A stretch of DNA of 64,000 bases. Source: Heliopora coerulea. Taxonomy: Eukaryota > Cnidaria > Anthozoa > Scleralcyonacea > Helioporidae. Below are positions 10,140 to 20,508 of the stretch, in pieces. The translations under genes were made by a program, and so were the position numbers. The stretch covers positions 1,243,001 to 1,307,000 of the forward strand of contig JASJOG010000016.1 in NCBI GenBank assembly GCA_030142905.1, in the 5' to 3' direction. Every line of letters begins with the position of its first letter. Position 1 is the first letter of the stretch. The notes under the pieces were generated by a model. The model was not told the DNA's origin and searched no databases. It saw only the letters and a list, made by a program, of their open reading frames with translations.

Positions 10140-11080
10140 AGCTTGCGAAGCAGGCACTCTGGGTGGAGGCGGGCGGAGCGGCGAAAGAGCGCCTGCAACC
10201 ATCACCCCAGTTTTTTTCCCAGCAATGATGAAAGTCACTAAAAGGCCCTTTACTTGTGTGTGATTGGAGCTTGTTGTGTAAAGTTACTGGAAAAACCAAA
10301 AGATTTGTTTGCCCTTGCGTCGGCTGTTTGAAAGTGACAGCGAAATGAAAGTGACAGCGAAGGGTCGAATTTTAACCATTCTCTTCCAAAGTAGCATTAC
10401 TACCTCGTGGGTTGTGCTCTTCGGTAATCTCGACAATTTTATCTTTTCGTCTATCCAAAGTTGCAGCATGGGAAGTGTCAACAATACAGTTTCCTGCTTC
10501 CTTACAATAAGGCTGACAAAATGCGCTGTCTCCGAGCTTTAAAGTCTAAAAGATCCTTTAAAAAACCTGCAGTTATTCCAAGACTTTCTGCTTTCGCAAA
10601 CTTGTCTTTGATGATGCTAGAAAGCAGGCAAATGACGAGAGCAGACACATTCGATCTACAATTTTGCTTGCATGGCTGGTCAATGCCAAAATATTGATTT
10701 ATCAAACATTTGCCAAGGACTGTTAGATGAACTGCTTATTAAGCAGTAGGCAAGTTATGGACATTCTCTGTTCATCCTTCAATGCAACATTTTGGGTAGA
10801 GCTTCCTCAAAGCTGTCGAGTATGTTCATCCAATATCGCCGATACACTTCCGGTCACTATTGTCGCCACGTTTATTACATTTACACGAACGTGCATTCGC
10901 AGGAAGTTCGAAAACCTAGTTAATACCTCAGAAACAAGCTGATTAACATGTTTGTTTTTCTTACCCAATGGGAATTTCGCGTACGCTCCGTACGCATAAA
11001 TCAGAAAAATGGGGTAATGGTTGCAGGCGTTCTTATACTGCTTCGCCCCACCTCCACCAAAAGCGCCTGCTTCGCAGGCT
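10140..11080. mobile_element. TIR DNA transposon with 9-bp flanking repeats
   Basis: Ends are inverted copies about 85 bp long: AGCTTGCGAAGCAGGC at the left and GCCTGCTTCGCAGGCT at the right, both continuing into a GGTGGAGG-type stretch, GCGCCTGCAACCAT and ACCCCA. The 9-mer AAATTCTAT flanks it at 10131-10139 and 11083-11091, two bases outside the right TIR. The interior has minus-strand open pieces (for example 10502-10705) that match no transposase I know, so it is either non-autonomous or too decayed. The 9-bp duplication would suit a Mutator-like element, but that assignment is inference. Confidence 0.7.
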
Positions 11081-11091
11081 ACAAATTCTAT

Positions 11092-12029
11092 GGCGAACCA
11101 TTTTGACATGTAGTTTTAGACCAGACTTACTATGTTTAAGGGTCACATTTACTTTTGAAAGGAAGTTAAATAATTGCAATTTTTGGACAACATCTTGGAA
11201 ATACATGTTCGAATTGAATACTAGTTCAAAAGGAAAATATCTCCAGTTACAAAAAGGATTTTTTTTAGATCCAAAAACTCATTTTTTGTTTGAGAGTATA
11301 GTATAACGGCATCTTCTTGCATTTATGATGTTATCATGACGCCAAGTTTCTTGCAACAACATGTATATCAGGAAGATTAAAAACATGTACAAATAGCAGA
11401 AAAGTTAATTGTAAAACAATATGTAAAATAAAAAGATTTATCAATTAAAACTACGAACTTTTAAATTAAGTATGACATTGTGATTTCACAAACAAAACAA
11501 ATAAAACTAAAATAAACTACTTCCCATCTTTTAAACTCTCCCTCAATCTTTCATATTGAATAGTTTTCTTTACTGCAACTTTTTGGGGAAATACGAGTGA
11601 AAAACAACGGCATTAAAAAACGCAGGTAAAAGCCAAAGTTGAGTGACGTAGTAATGATATCATCAAGTATGTGGAACCAAGTAATACTTAATTTGGAAGA
11701 GCATTGCATATTCAATATTCCTGCCAAGTTTCATTGAAGTAGGCACAATACTAATGAAATTATGGCTGGGAAGGCCAAATCGTCCTCCCCCAGTCTTCCT
11801 AGGAGCAAAAAGAGCCCAGCCGAGATAGGGTTAAGGCTGTTTTGAATAAAGTATCGGAATGAAGAACATCTTTTGTTAAAAATTCGCCACTAATTTGATA
11901 CATAACTCTATGAATAGTAGTGCGTTCGTTCATAAACATTTGGCTCGAGATACAAGGCAACTCTCCAGATATTAATGAAATGAAGTGAATAAATTTATTT
12001 CATTTTACTCTCTGATCTCATCTTACGTA
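11092..12029. other. intronic stretch without recognised features
   Basis: AT-rich sequence with no sustained coding sense, splice-bounded open exon or repeat match within the window. Confidence 0.4.
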
Positions 12030-12400
12030 ACGTTACAGTACCTTGCCTTATCTTATCTTATCCTACCGCATCGCATATCCAATGTTGTTATATTTAATCG
12101 AATTATATCTTATCTTGCCTCGTCTTATCTGATGTCATTCAATTATTTTTCTTAGTTAATACCGCAGTCTAAAATTGAAAACGGATTTCGATATTGCTTT
12201 TGTGCATTCGATGAAATAAAATGCTTTCATTGAATAAATTGCTCATGCACTGTTGATGAGTTTGTGAGGACGTGATATGATGTAATAGATTATGATATAT
12301 GATATATGATACGATACGATACAGCACAATATGACATGTGATTTATAAAATATAAGATATATGTTATGATATGCTATCTGTTAAAATTCGATCTTTAATG
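12030..12400. repeat. degenerate TTATC / GATATGAT low-complexity tracts
   Basis: Imperfect TTATC runs (12030-12140) and GATATATGATACGATAC-like runs (12270-12400) immediately upstream of host exon 4. Confidence 0.5.
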
Positions 12401-12431
12401 CGGTGATATGACATGAAATTTTAATTTTTAG

Positions 12432-12722
12432 AAAAAATACCGATAGTGAAAAGCATTCAACCTAGTCAAATGGTTCGTCCAACCGTACCTATCTCTATTC
12501 CTTCCACTGTTCTGGCAATGGGAACAATGGAGCTACGTGCAATTGGACTGTCGGTTTTTGAAGCCAAGGGAAGTCTTAGTATAGCCGGTTCAAGTAAAAA
12601 TATTTTCTCAACAAGAAAAGGAATTTCTCCGTCAAGCAGTGTTGAAACCGTTTCATCCTATTTTACTGGAAGAATAGCAACATCCTCTTACGTAACCACA
12701 ACGATTCCAAGACCAGGCAGAG
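12432..12722 (+). CDS. host gene exon 4: Ser/Thr-rich linker
   Basis: Acceptor AATTTTTAG|AA and donor AGAG|GTCAGT bound 291 bp, symmetrical phase 1-1. The reading is rich in Ser, Thr and Pro (PTVPISIPSTVLAMG, SPSSSVETVSSY, RIATSSYVTTTIPRPG) and contains no Cys, as expected for an extended, possibly O-glycosylated linker between extracellular domains. No domain family is recognised. A linker exon can be added or skipped without frame change. Confidence 0.6.
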
Positions 12723-13380
12723 GTCAGTAACAATGAATCGAGTACAACCTTTCTCTATAGCTGCATACGATACAGTGCAAGCCCTTTGCAAAAAGGACAT
12801 AAGCAAAGGTTTTCTGGGATATTTTTGCAGATTTGGTTTGCACAGTATAATTATAATAACTGACCTTCAGAAAAACCTATAGGTTTCCCTCTGCATTATA
12901 TCAACGAATGCTGAGTGCAAAATTATGCAAATCGGGTTTGTCAGAAAAACTGGGAGGCTTTTTTGCCACCAGGGAAATTATCAAGGGTAATAGTAGACGT
13001 GCTAAAATGCCACTCCGCATTATTTCTAATAATGCTGTTGGCCGAAGGAAATGCTGATAGCATAATTAAAAATAATGCTGCTTGCCTTTATACCTGTGAT
13101 ATTTCCATGCTTACAATAATAGACTACTCCCGCTATTTTTACTATAGAAATACTAGAGAAAAAACATCAGAACTAATTTTAATACTCATTAACTGACTTT
13201 TATTCTAGCAGCATACCTTCTATTTGTAGGAATAGCTCAACTTACATTAACAACTCTCCTATTTGTAAGAGATTACAATTTTAGTTTGATTAGCACTGAT
13301 AACAACCCGTTCGGCAATTGCTTTTGTGTTCTCGTGGTTTTCACTTTCTGACTTAACTTACCCTGAATTGACGACTGCCT
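12723..13380. other. intron without recognised features
   Basis: Start of a 17-kb intron between exons 4 and 5. The first 650 bp contain no recognisable gene or repeat. Confidence 0.4.
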
Positions 13381-13384
13381 CACA

Positions 13385-14103
13385 AACCCTTACTTTCTTA
13401 TCACAACAACCATTCTCCAGAGGATTTCTACGCCATGCAAAACTGCACTCATTTTCCGTGTCATCGCTGAGGATGTACATTTATACGCTCTCACACCCTC
13501 ATCGGACTGGTGACCGGTTGTTTCCTGAATAACTTGCTCTGAAATGTCATTATCATACAGTTTAGTGGCGCAACTACGCCTCAATGAATGATTTGTGTAA
13601 TAACCCTCGAAACCTGCCTGAGCCAGAATTTTTTTGAACAACATTTCCTAACGTTCCCCTTTCAGCAGCTTTTCTGTAATACCAGATATTTCCTTTAGGA
13701 TTATTAGGTTTCTCAACGTTTTTATATCCTCAAACATTCTTGCGCTTAATTCGTAAATGTGCTAAGCCCCATTGTTGTTTTTACTTACATCTTCTACATA
13801 TTGTAGACACTCTGCACAAGACTCGTCAGTCTGTATTGATAATTGAAAATTATCCATTCGCAATTTCCTGTGTTCCTGCCAGGCCCTCGAGGCAAACTCA
13901 TTTCCCAACACAAAAACTAGCGTATCTCTAAGCAATTCACGATTATTGCTACCGAGCAAACCCTTTTCCCATAGGTAGTCTATTTGCTTGGGTGTTATGC
14001 ATCGTGCTTGATTAGTGTCTGTGTATAATCCTCGACAAGCCCTTCCTTTCAAAATAAAATTTAGAGCACTATTCAAACTACTAAATCTACCACCTTTCCT
14101 ATT
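13385..14103 (-). pseudogene. Crypton-type tyrosine recombinase, C-terminal part
   Basis: Minus-strand decayed ORF. From the 14.1-kb side: ITPKQIDYLWEKGLLGSNN and LRDTLVFVLGNEFASRA, the N-terminal catalytic half of Crypton/KCTD1-like recombinases; then, after stops, YYTNHSLRRSCATKLYDND and TTGHQSDEGVRAYK, which carry the His/Arg pair, the GH and the final Tyr of the tyrosine recombinase active site. Cryptons mobilise through circular intermediates using this enzyme. Stops near 13762 and 13645 and loss of the middle mark it as dead. It continues at 14490-14640 beyond an inserted MITE. Confidence 0.75.
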
Positions 14104-14489
14104 GCCTGGTTCACATATGATCGCTAAGATCGCTAGAATCGTTGCAATGGAGGAAAAATAAAACTCAGCAATCGTAGAGATCCTAGCGATCGTAGAGATC
14201 GCACCTGTCACGTATGATCGCGGAAATCGCTGAAAACCAGCATGATCAGAGGTAAAAACCGCGGGCGAGAGGTCCGATGGGATGCATTTCGATCGCCAGG
14301 ATCGTTACGATCGCTAGAACGCCGTTCACATATAATCGCTACGATCACCACGATCGCTGAGTTGGAACATGTTTCATCTCGGCGATTGCTGCGATCGCGG
14401 TTCACATATGATCGCTACGATTGCTGAGTCTATTTTTCGGCGATCGCAGCGATCCTAGTGATCCTTGCGATCATATGTGAATCAGGCTT
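14104..14489. mobile_element. GATCG-rich MITE inserted in the Crypton
   Basis: Inverted ends GCCTGGTTCACATATGATCG and its counterpart CGATCATATGTGAATCAGGC bound about 386 bp with roughly a dozen GATCG motifs, many as GATCGC or CGATCG, arranged as imperfect subterminal repeats. Removing it restores Crypton-like reading (DLCLIDK ... GNRKGGRFSSL) across the junction. I could not settle the target duplication by eye. The short minus-strand frames inside it are by-products of the repeats. Confidence 0.75.
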
Positions 14490-14640
14490 ATCAATGAGAC
14501 ACAAATCCCGCTTAGATTCAGTACGGATATAACCTTGTAAGCAACAAATCATCTTGTAGATAGTCTTCCCTGGATAGCCTTTGCCATCTTACTTTCGTAC
14601 TTCGGCGACAAATCGAGCCAAGAAGAAGTCGACATCGTCA
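14490..14640 (-). pseudogene. Crypton-type recombinase, N-terminal part
   Basis: Minus-strand reading DDVDFFLARFVAEVRK, a stop, then DGKGYPGKTIYKMICCLQGY and SKRDLCLIDK. This is the SAM-like/core-binding start of Crypton recombinases (F-V-x-E-x-R-K ... Y-P ... L-Y-x-x-x-x-x-L-Q-x-Y). It is the missing upstream part of the gene at 13385-14103. Confidence 0.7.
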
Positions 14641-15149
14641 GTCGTTACTCACCAGATGTTCGTCGCTGTAGCCATCTCTCAACACCACCTTGTTTCTTGA
14701 TTTTCGCTACTTCTCAAAATTTTTGATGGCCCAGCTCCAGTTTCGGCGAATGACCTCAGAGATCCAGCTCTCTTGAATTTTATTGCATTTTGCCGACGTA
14801 ACAGGGGCTCGACAAACCAACAGGAAAAGGCATTGGAGGCATGCATTTTATTAATCTGTTGACACTGAAACATTGCCACCAGTACAGCCTAAGACAATAT
14901 ATTTTCTGTACAATATCACAGAGTAGAGACATTTAACTCCAACATTCATATTCACATTTTAAACTTGTCACTCGCGGAATTAACGAACATTTTAGCGTTA
15001 ATCACATAACCATACGTTAAAATTACCTTCACTATCGGCATAATTTTCTTGCAACATTTCTTTCTACAATTCTCCCAGTTCAGCCTGGAAGTCGTTGTTA
15101 ACAAAAATGCCTGTAAAAGTACAAATAAAATAAAAGAAATAACTTGTTC
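14641..15149. other. no recognised gene
   Basis: No coding sense or repeat match seen between the Crypton and the PLE tail. Confidence 0.35.
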
Positions 15150-16605
15150 AACAAGTTCTCCTCAGCAAATAATTTTGAAGAAGCCCATATCTCAAATAAA
15201 CATATCAGGATACTTTGAAAGATACTTTAATGAGGAACTAACGTTTCGTCACTTTACAAGCAACATCATCAGAGTGTCTATTTACATGAAAATTTTCGGC
15301 TTAAATTACCTACACGATTACAAAAATAGAGGTGAGAGAAGGAGAGAATGATGAATGAGGTGTCATGACGGGGATTAAGGTGGAGGAGAAAAGAAGAGAA
15401 AAGAAAAACAATTAGAATAACATGAGAGGAAATGACCTTATATTTACGTTGAGAGAGGGATTTATTTTTGCAATCAACAAATTTTCTCGAATGAGAGTGT
15501 CTAATTCTTAACGGCCACTAGCTAAAACTGAGAAATCATCAAAAGAAATTGGGTGTCCAGTTTCTCTTTTATGTGCTAAAATGCTAGACAAAGAAGATGG
15601 GTGAGAGATCTCATTTCCTGTGTATGCCGAAATGCCCATATGTTCACAGATCCTAGTGTGTAAGTTTCGGGTTGTTTCACCCACATACAACGCGGAGCAG
15701 CGTTGGCACGTAAATTTATAAATAACATTGGATCTTAAGCGCATAGGAATTCGGTCTTTGAAACGGAAAAAGTGTGAAAAATGGCAAACTGGTCGAAATA
15801 TTACTCGGAGGTCAATGTGTGGGTGGGCCGATGGTATCAACCTTAAAAGCTGCTGGCGAATTTTGAGGCCCTGAATACCAGTAATAGGCAGTGCAATGGA
15901 TAACTGCAATTTAGGTGCTGTGAGAGGTTTAATAGGTGTGTCGGAAACTTTATTTAAAAACGAGAAAATACAATAGTCTATATACCGTTGCGGATAACCA
16001 TTTTGAAGTAACAGGCTCTTAAATTTTGCAAGTTCTTCTTGAAAAATCGAATACGACGAACATATATTCAAATATCGAAATAAAATAGTGTAGATTAGAC
16101 CTTTCTTGTAAATAACAGCCAAAAAACTCTCGAAATTTGTGAAAAGGCCGGTAAATGTTGGTTTTCGATAAACAGAGGTGATAAATGAGTCATTAGATCG
16201 AGAAATAGTCATGTCAAGAAAGGATAGCGTTTTGTTGGCTTCCACCTCACAGGTGAAGTTAATGTTGGGATGCTGTGAGTTTAAACAATTTAGAAAAGGT
16301 TCGATTTACTCATGAGATTTAAATAAAATAAAAGAATCATCAACATAACGTCTATAAAAAAGCGGTTTGAAATCAGTGGGACAGTTTTTTAGCCAAATTT
16401 TCTCATGGTGTGATAAAAATATGTTTGCAAAAAGTGGGCCGAGCGGTGAGCCCATGGCGACGCCATCGATTTGGTTGTAAAGTTTACCATTGAAAACAAA
16501 ATGACAATCCTTAATTGTTAAATTTAAGAGGTCTTTTAGATTTTTCCGCGAGAAGCCATGGAAAAGACGGTTGGTAGAAAATAGCTGGTCAAGAATAATT
16601 GTTAA
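15150..16605 (-). mobile_element. 5'-truncated PLE (RT + GIY-YIG endonuclease), minus strand
   Basis: Begins inside the RT near 16605 (NRLFHGFSRKNL), with YNQIDGVAMGSPLGP, the catalytic YRRYVDD, one in-frame stop before IEPFLNCLN near 16300, then an open 245-codon stretch (15508-16245) with FLDMTISR, VYRKPTFTGL, RFKDRIPM and the endonuclease: YKFTCQRCSALYVGETTRNL, HTRICEHMG. The Cys pair and A-L-Y-V-G are the usual PLE variant of GIY-YIG. Apart from one stop the retained part is well preserved. The 3' tail carries a ribozyme-like block at 15238-15272. The 5' end abuts the decayed 3' end of the CR1-like LINE. Confidence 0.85.
15238..15272 (-). ncRNA. hammerhead-ribozyme-like block in PLE tail
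   Basis: On the minus strand: CTGATGA, then TGTTGC...GTGAC, then GAAACGTTAG. It has the canonical CTGATGA core and GAAA, and lies in the tail about 235 bp beyond the endonuclease. Confidence 0.45.
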
Positions 16606-16619
16606 TGATTTTCATTTTG

Positions 16620-18105
16620 TTTCCATCCTAGCTTTTCAAAAATTTCAGTTGATCTGAACTCATAATTTAAACCCGTTAACACTCGAGCAGCTCGTTTTTG
16701 TAACTTATACAGTTTATCAATCTGTGAACGACTGCCATCATTCCATATATTTGAGCAGTACGTAAAGTTGGGCAGAACAATTGAATTGTAGATGCTTAAG
16801 AGTGAAGTAAAGGTAAACGTAAAGTGTCTTTATTTATAGTGCATATTAAGAGTGCATCTTGTGTTACAAATTGTTTTGCTCTTCTTAACAGGGCAATTGA
16901 TTTCAAAATTTTATTGCATTGTGCTTCATTGTGTTCCTTCCATTTAACTGCTCGTCAATAGTTATTCCCAGTACTTTCTTATTTGGCACCTATTTTATGG
17001 TGTGGTTACCAACAGATATATCAATATTTCCAGAAGATTGTTTTAGTCTCTGTCTAGAACCAATCAACATGTACTCAGTTTTCTCTTTATTCAGAGTTAG
17101 TTTGTTGGCGATAAGCCAGTTATGGACATTGCTCAAATCAGTGTTAATTTTATTTTCAATGTCTGTGGACGAATCCCCCCACAAAATAAGTTGGTGTCGT
17201 CCTCAAACATAGAAGATTCTGTTTTCTTGAGAAAGTTTGGAAGATCATTTATATACAGTAGGAAAAGTAACGGACCTAGATTGGATCCCTGGGGTACACC
17301 ACATGTAATATATTCAACTTCCGGCGATATTTGATTAAGTTTACATATTTGTCTTCTTTCATGAAGATAAGATTGAAATAAATGAAGAGCCTTTCCCCTG
17401 ATTCCATAGCATTCTAACTTAGGGAGAAGGATATTATGGTCTAAGGTACCAAAAGCTTTTTTAAGGTCTAAAAAAAGGAAGCCATTAATTAAACCGTTAT
17501 CCATATTAACAAGACATTGATTTACTGATTGCAGAAGTGTAGTTTCAGTTGAATGAAGAGGACGAAAGCCAGATTGCTGATTTGAAATAATTTCATTATC
17601 GTTTAGGAATTCAAATAGTTGATTATAAATAATTTTCTCGAATATTTTTGAAACAGTTGATATTACTGAAATCGGTCTATAATTTCCGCAATCAGTTTTA
17701 TCTCCTGATTTGTAAATTGGAGTAATTTTGGCAAGTTTCATATCTTCTGGAAAAATGCCATTGTTCAGAATTAGATTGAAAATATAAACTAGTGATTCAA
17801 TAATAGTGTTCCCTACTGCCTTAAGTAATCTGCAAGAAATTCTATCAAAACCTGACGTTTTACTTGCTTTCGTCTTCTTCAATATACTGGTCAGTTTCTC
17901 CCTTGTAATGTTTCTAAATTCAAAGACATTAGTTCCAGGAGTCACGTACGATAACGGATTGAAATCAGTTAGTGGAATATTTTTTGCAAGTTCTGGTCCA
18001 ATTTTACAGAAAAAATCATTAAATTCATTGGCCATGTTCTTATCCCCTGTCACTTTCTTGTCGTTTATTATTTCATTTATTATAGTGGTCTTAGAGTTCC
18101 TATTT
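16620..18105 (-). pseudogene. LINE ORF2: reverse transcriptase and C-terminal region
   Basis: Open from 18053 to 17133 on the minus strand: NEFNDFFCKIGPELA, RPISVISTVSKIFEKIIYNQ, QQSGFRPLHSTETTLL, LDLKKAFGTLDHNILL, GVPQGSNLGPLLFLLYINDL and the catalytic region MFEDDTNLF (FADD changed to FEDD, both Asp kept). A frameshift near 17185 moves to NKLTLNKEKTEYMLIGS, and a further decayed tail to 16620 keeps K-L-x-K-L-Q-x-x-A-like sense. RT copies the LINE RNA at nicked target DNA. Inactive because of frameshifts and interruptions. Confidence 0.85.
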
Positions 18106-18106
18106 G

Positions 18107-18192
<86 letters not shown>

Positions 18193-18535
18193 TTTATTAA
18201 AATAATTACATCGCAGGCCTGTAGCTGAATTGCGTAATTAATTCACATTAGGAAAAAATACAAGACAATAAAGTAAGACAATAAAATAAGTATAAATAAA
18301 GCTATATATACAAATGTTGTGACATATAGAATCTCTAAAGTTTATTGTTGATCAAGCTGCACATCGATGGAATAAAAGTACTTTGGTAACGCTTGGTATT
18401 AGTTCGAGGAATATTAAATGTTTTCTTTCTCCTAAGATTGTACTTTGGTTGGTATCTTTGAGGAAGTAATCCGTATAATTTGTGTGATTGATCACACATA
18501 ATCTTTTTGAAAAGTTTTTCACACAAATCGTGTCT
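18106..18535 (-). mobile_element. second LINE 3' end with (GATA)n tail, nested
   Basis: A minus-strand RT C-terminal tail (LCEKLFKKIMCDQSHKLYGL, YNLRRKKTFNIPRT, STFIPSMCSLIN) at 18526-18335 is followed by about 140 bp of 3' UTR with AATAAAC and a pure GATA tract at 18106-18193 (read TATC on the minus strand). Microsatellite tails are typical of this LINE type. Deleting the block rejoins the host LINE ORF2 reading (NELLNTKTTK before, INEIINDKKVTGDKNM after). Confidence 0.75.
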
Positions 18536-19640
18536 CCGGCTTTGTAGTCTTAGTATTTAGCAGTTCATTTATTATTTTCCAGCTATATTTACTGTTTGTG
18601 CTATTTACTAAATTTGTTTTATAATAGTTTGATTTAACATCCATGATAAGACGGTTAACTTTATTTCTACATTGTTTATATGCCTCATGGTATGCCGGAG
18701 AATTTAAACTTACTGCTTTCTTTTTAAGATAATCTCTACGGCAACTCATGGTTTTTATTTCATTTGTTACCCATGGCTTATATTCACTTTTAGCTCTTCT
18801 AATTCGCAAGGGTGCATGATAATTAGCAGTTTGGAGGAAAATTTCTTTCCATTCATGCCATGCTGTATTGGGGTCTATGTAGTGATTAAAATTATTTAAT
18901 ATTTCTCTGAGATTGCTTTGGAATTCGACCGCATTGAAATGCTTAAACTGTCTAGTCTCTATTAATTTGGGTTTGTCCCTAGGGATTCCTGTTTTCCTAC
19001 AAATATATATAAGACTATGATCACTTATCCCCAAGTCCATGACTTCTGAATCAATAGTCTTAGGATCATCAATTTTTGTGAGGATAAGATCAATTAGTGT
19101 TTTTGATGAGCTAGTTATCCTAGTTGGCTTTTCAATATGTTGTTGTAGTTGATACATTTCCATTAGATCTTTCAATTTTTTAGCGTTAGGATTATTGCTA
19201 ACTTTCTCTAAAAGGTCAATGTTGAAATCACCTGTTACGATTATTTCTTTGTCCTCATAATCGATTTCCTTAAGGAAATTTTCAAAACGATTAATTCAAT
19301 ATTTGAGTGTGGTGGGCGACACCATGTGGAAACCAGTACCGGTTTACTTTTTGGCTTTTAATTTCAAGGCAAATCGCTTCAACATTTTCGGGTATTAAAT
19401 CACTTCGTTCCATAAACGAAATGATATTGCGCAGATATATCGCAACACCACCTCCATTTCGATTTCTGTCTTTTCTTACTAAATCATGACCAGTGATGCC
19501 AATCTCGTTATTGTGAATAGAACAGTCTAATCTCGTTTCGTTTATACATATAATATCAAAGGGTTGGCTACAGATAAAAACCCTTAGCTCCTCAATGTGT
19601 TTAACTAAGCTTGTAATATTTAAGTGCCCAATTTTTAACC
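18536..19640 (-). pseudogene. LINE ORF2: endonuclease region
   Basis: Minus-strand reading from 19640: GLKIGHLNITSLVKHIEEL, FDIICINETRLD, NGGGVAIYLRN, SDLIPENVEAICLEIK, then frameshifts, then open 19175-18519 with LIDLILTKIDD, LGISDHSLIYICRK and the linker to RT. H-L-N, N-E-T, and S-D-H are the expected catalytic-site landmarks of an APE-type LINE endonuclease that nicks target DNA. Confidence 0.8.
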
Positions 19641-19650
19641 CTTTTAAGTA

Positions 19651-20400
19651 TAGGATAAATACCGAGAGCGGAGGTTTTAAGCCAGATACATCCCGAGGGG
19701 CCGAAGGCCCCGAGGGATTTATCAGGCTTAAAGCCGACGTTCGAGGTATTTATCCGACTTAAAACACGATTAAAGAGGTTTTCTTAAAGAAACCCCAGGG
19801 AATAGACTTGTAGGATGTAATATACGTATTTCTAAAAGTCATTATTAATTCATGAAGAGAAGAAAAAAAAAATCATAAGCGTGTCGGATCTATATATGTG
19901 AAGACGAAGAAGTTCAATTTTTTCGGCTTACGAAAGATAAATTTCCAAACTTTCTTTACGAATTAGCTTATTAGGAGGTTCATTTTAGAAGACATTTAAA
20001 AAACTCGCATTTCTTGCTTTATCGGATCTAAAACACTCGGCTATCGCCTCGTGGTTTAAATCCCGATAAAGCACTCCTGCTCTGTTTTCAAATATTACAT
20101 ATAGGGTGTATTCAATTTTTTTTTCTTCTTTGACATGGGATAACGTTTGTATCTTTTAAGCGAAGTTTCAGGGATTATATATATAGTCCCGGGGACTATA
20201 TATATAATCCCAGATACCTATGTAGAACAGCTAATCAGTGCATTATTAACCCCTATTTCCCACGGGACAATTCAAAAGCCGCCGCCAGCTTTTAAAATAC
20301 TCTATTGTTCTTGGCAAGTTTATTAGGCAGATAAAAACCAGGAAAGAACAAAGAAAACCGACTTAATCGTGTTTTAATTTTGGATAAATACCTTTGCTCG
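19651..20400. mobile_element. TIR/palindrome block between LINE ORF1 and ORF2
   Basis: GGTATTTATCC...TTAAAACACGATTAA...GGTTTTCTT occurs at 19746-19790 and again, inverted, at about 20345-20393, giving terminal inverted repeats about 45 bp long. To its left, 19651-19757 is itself a 52-bp-arm hairpin centred on GGGGCCGAAGGCCCC. Inside are an imperfect hairpin (20016-20072, GCTTTATCGG / CCGATAAAGC) and a near-perfect one (20171-20211). No coding sense. I read it as a non-autonomous DNA element, possibly composite, inserted in the LINE. Confidence 0.6.
20171..20211. repeat. 41-bp near-perfect palindrome
   Basis: GGGATTATATATATAGTCCC, one G, then the exact reverse complement. Part of the block at 19651-20400. 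Confidence 0.85.
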
Positions 20401-20508
20401 AGTGTGATAACGGGTTATCCAAGTTTGTTTCATAATCTATGGAGCTGTATCCTGGATTTAATGTTGGATCACACTGTGACGAGATTAACAAGTTCTCTTT
20501 CTCTGCCT

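Noticed and set aside
10807..11109. 100-codon minus-strand ORF
   Set aside because: It reads through the TIR of the 10140-11080 element and has no recognisable sense.
11990..12140. Regulatory GATA-factor cluster (TTATC runs)
   Set aside because: The tract is degenerate low complexity, more simply explained as a microsatellite remnant.
14208..14427. Two overlapping Arg/Ser-rich ORFs
   Set aside because: Both arise from the GATCG arrays of the MITE.
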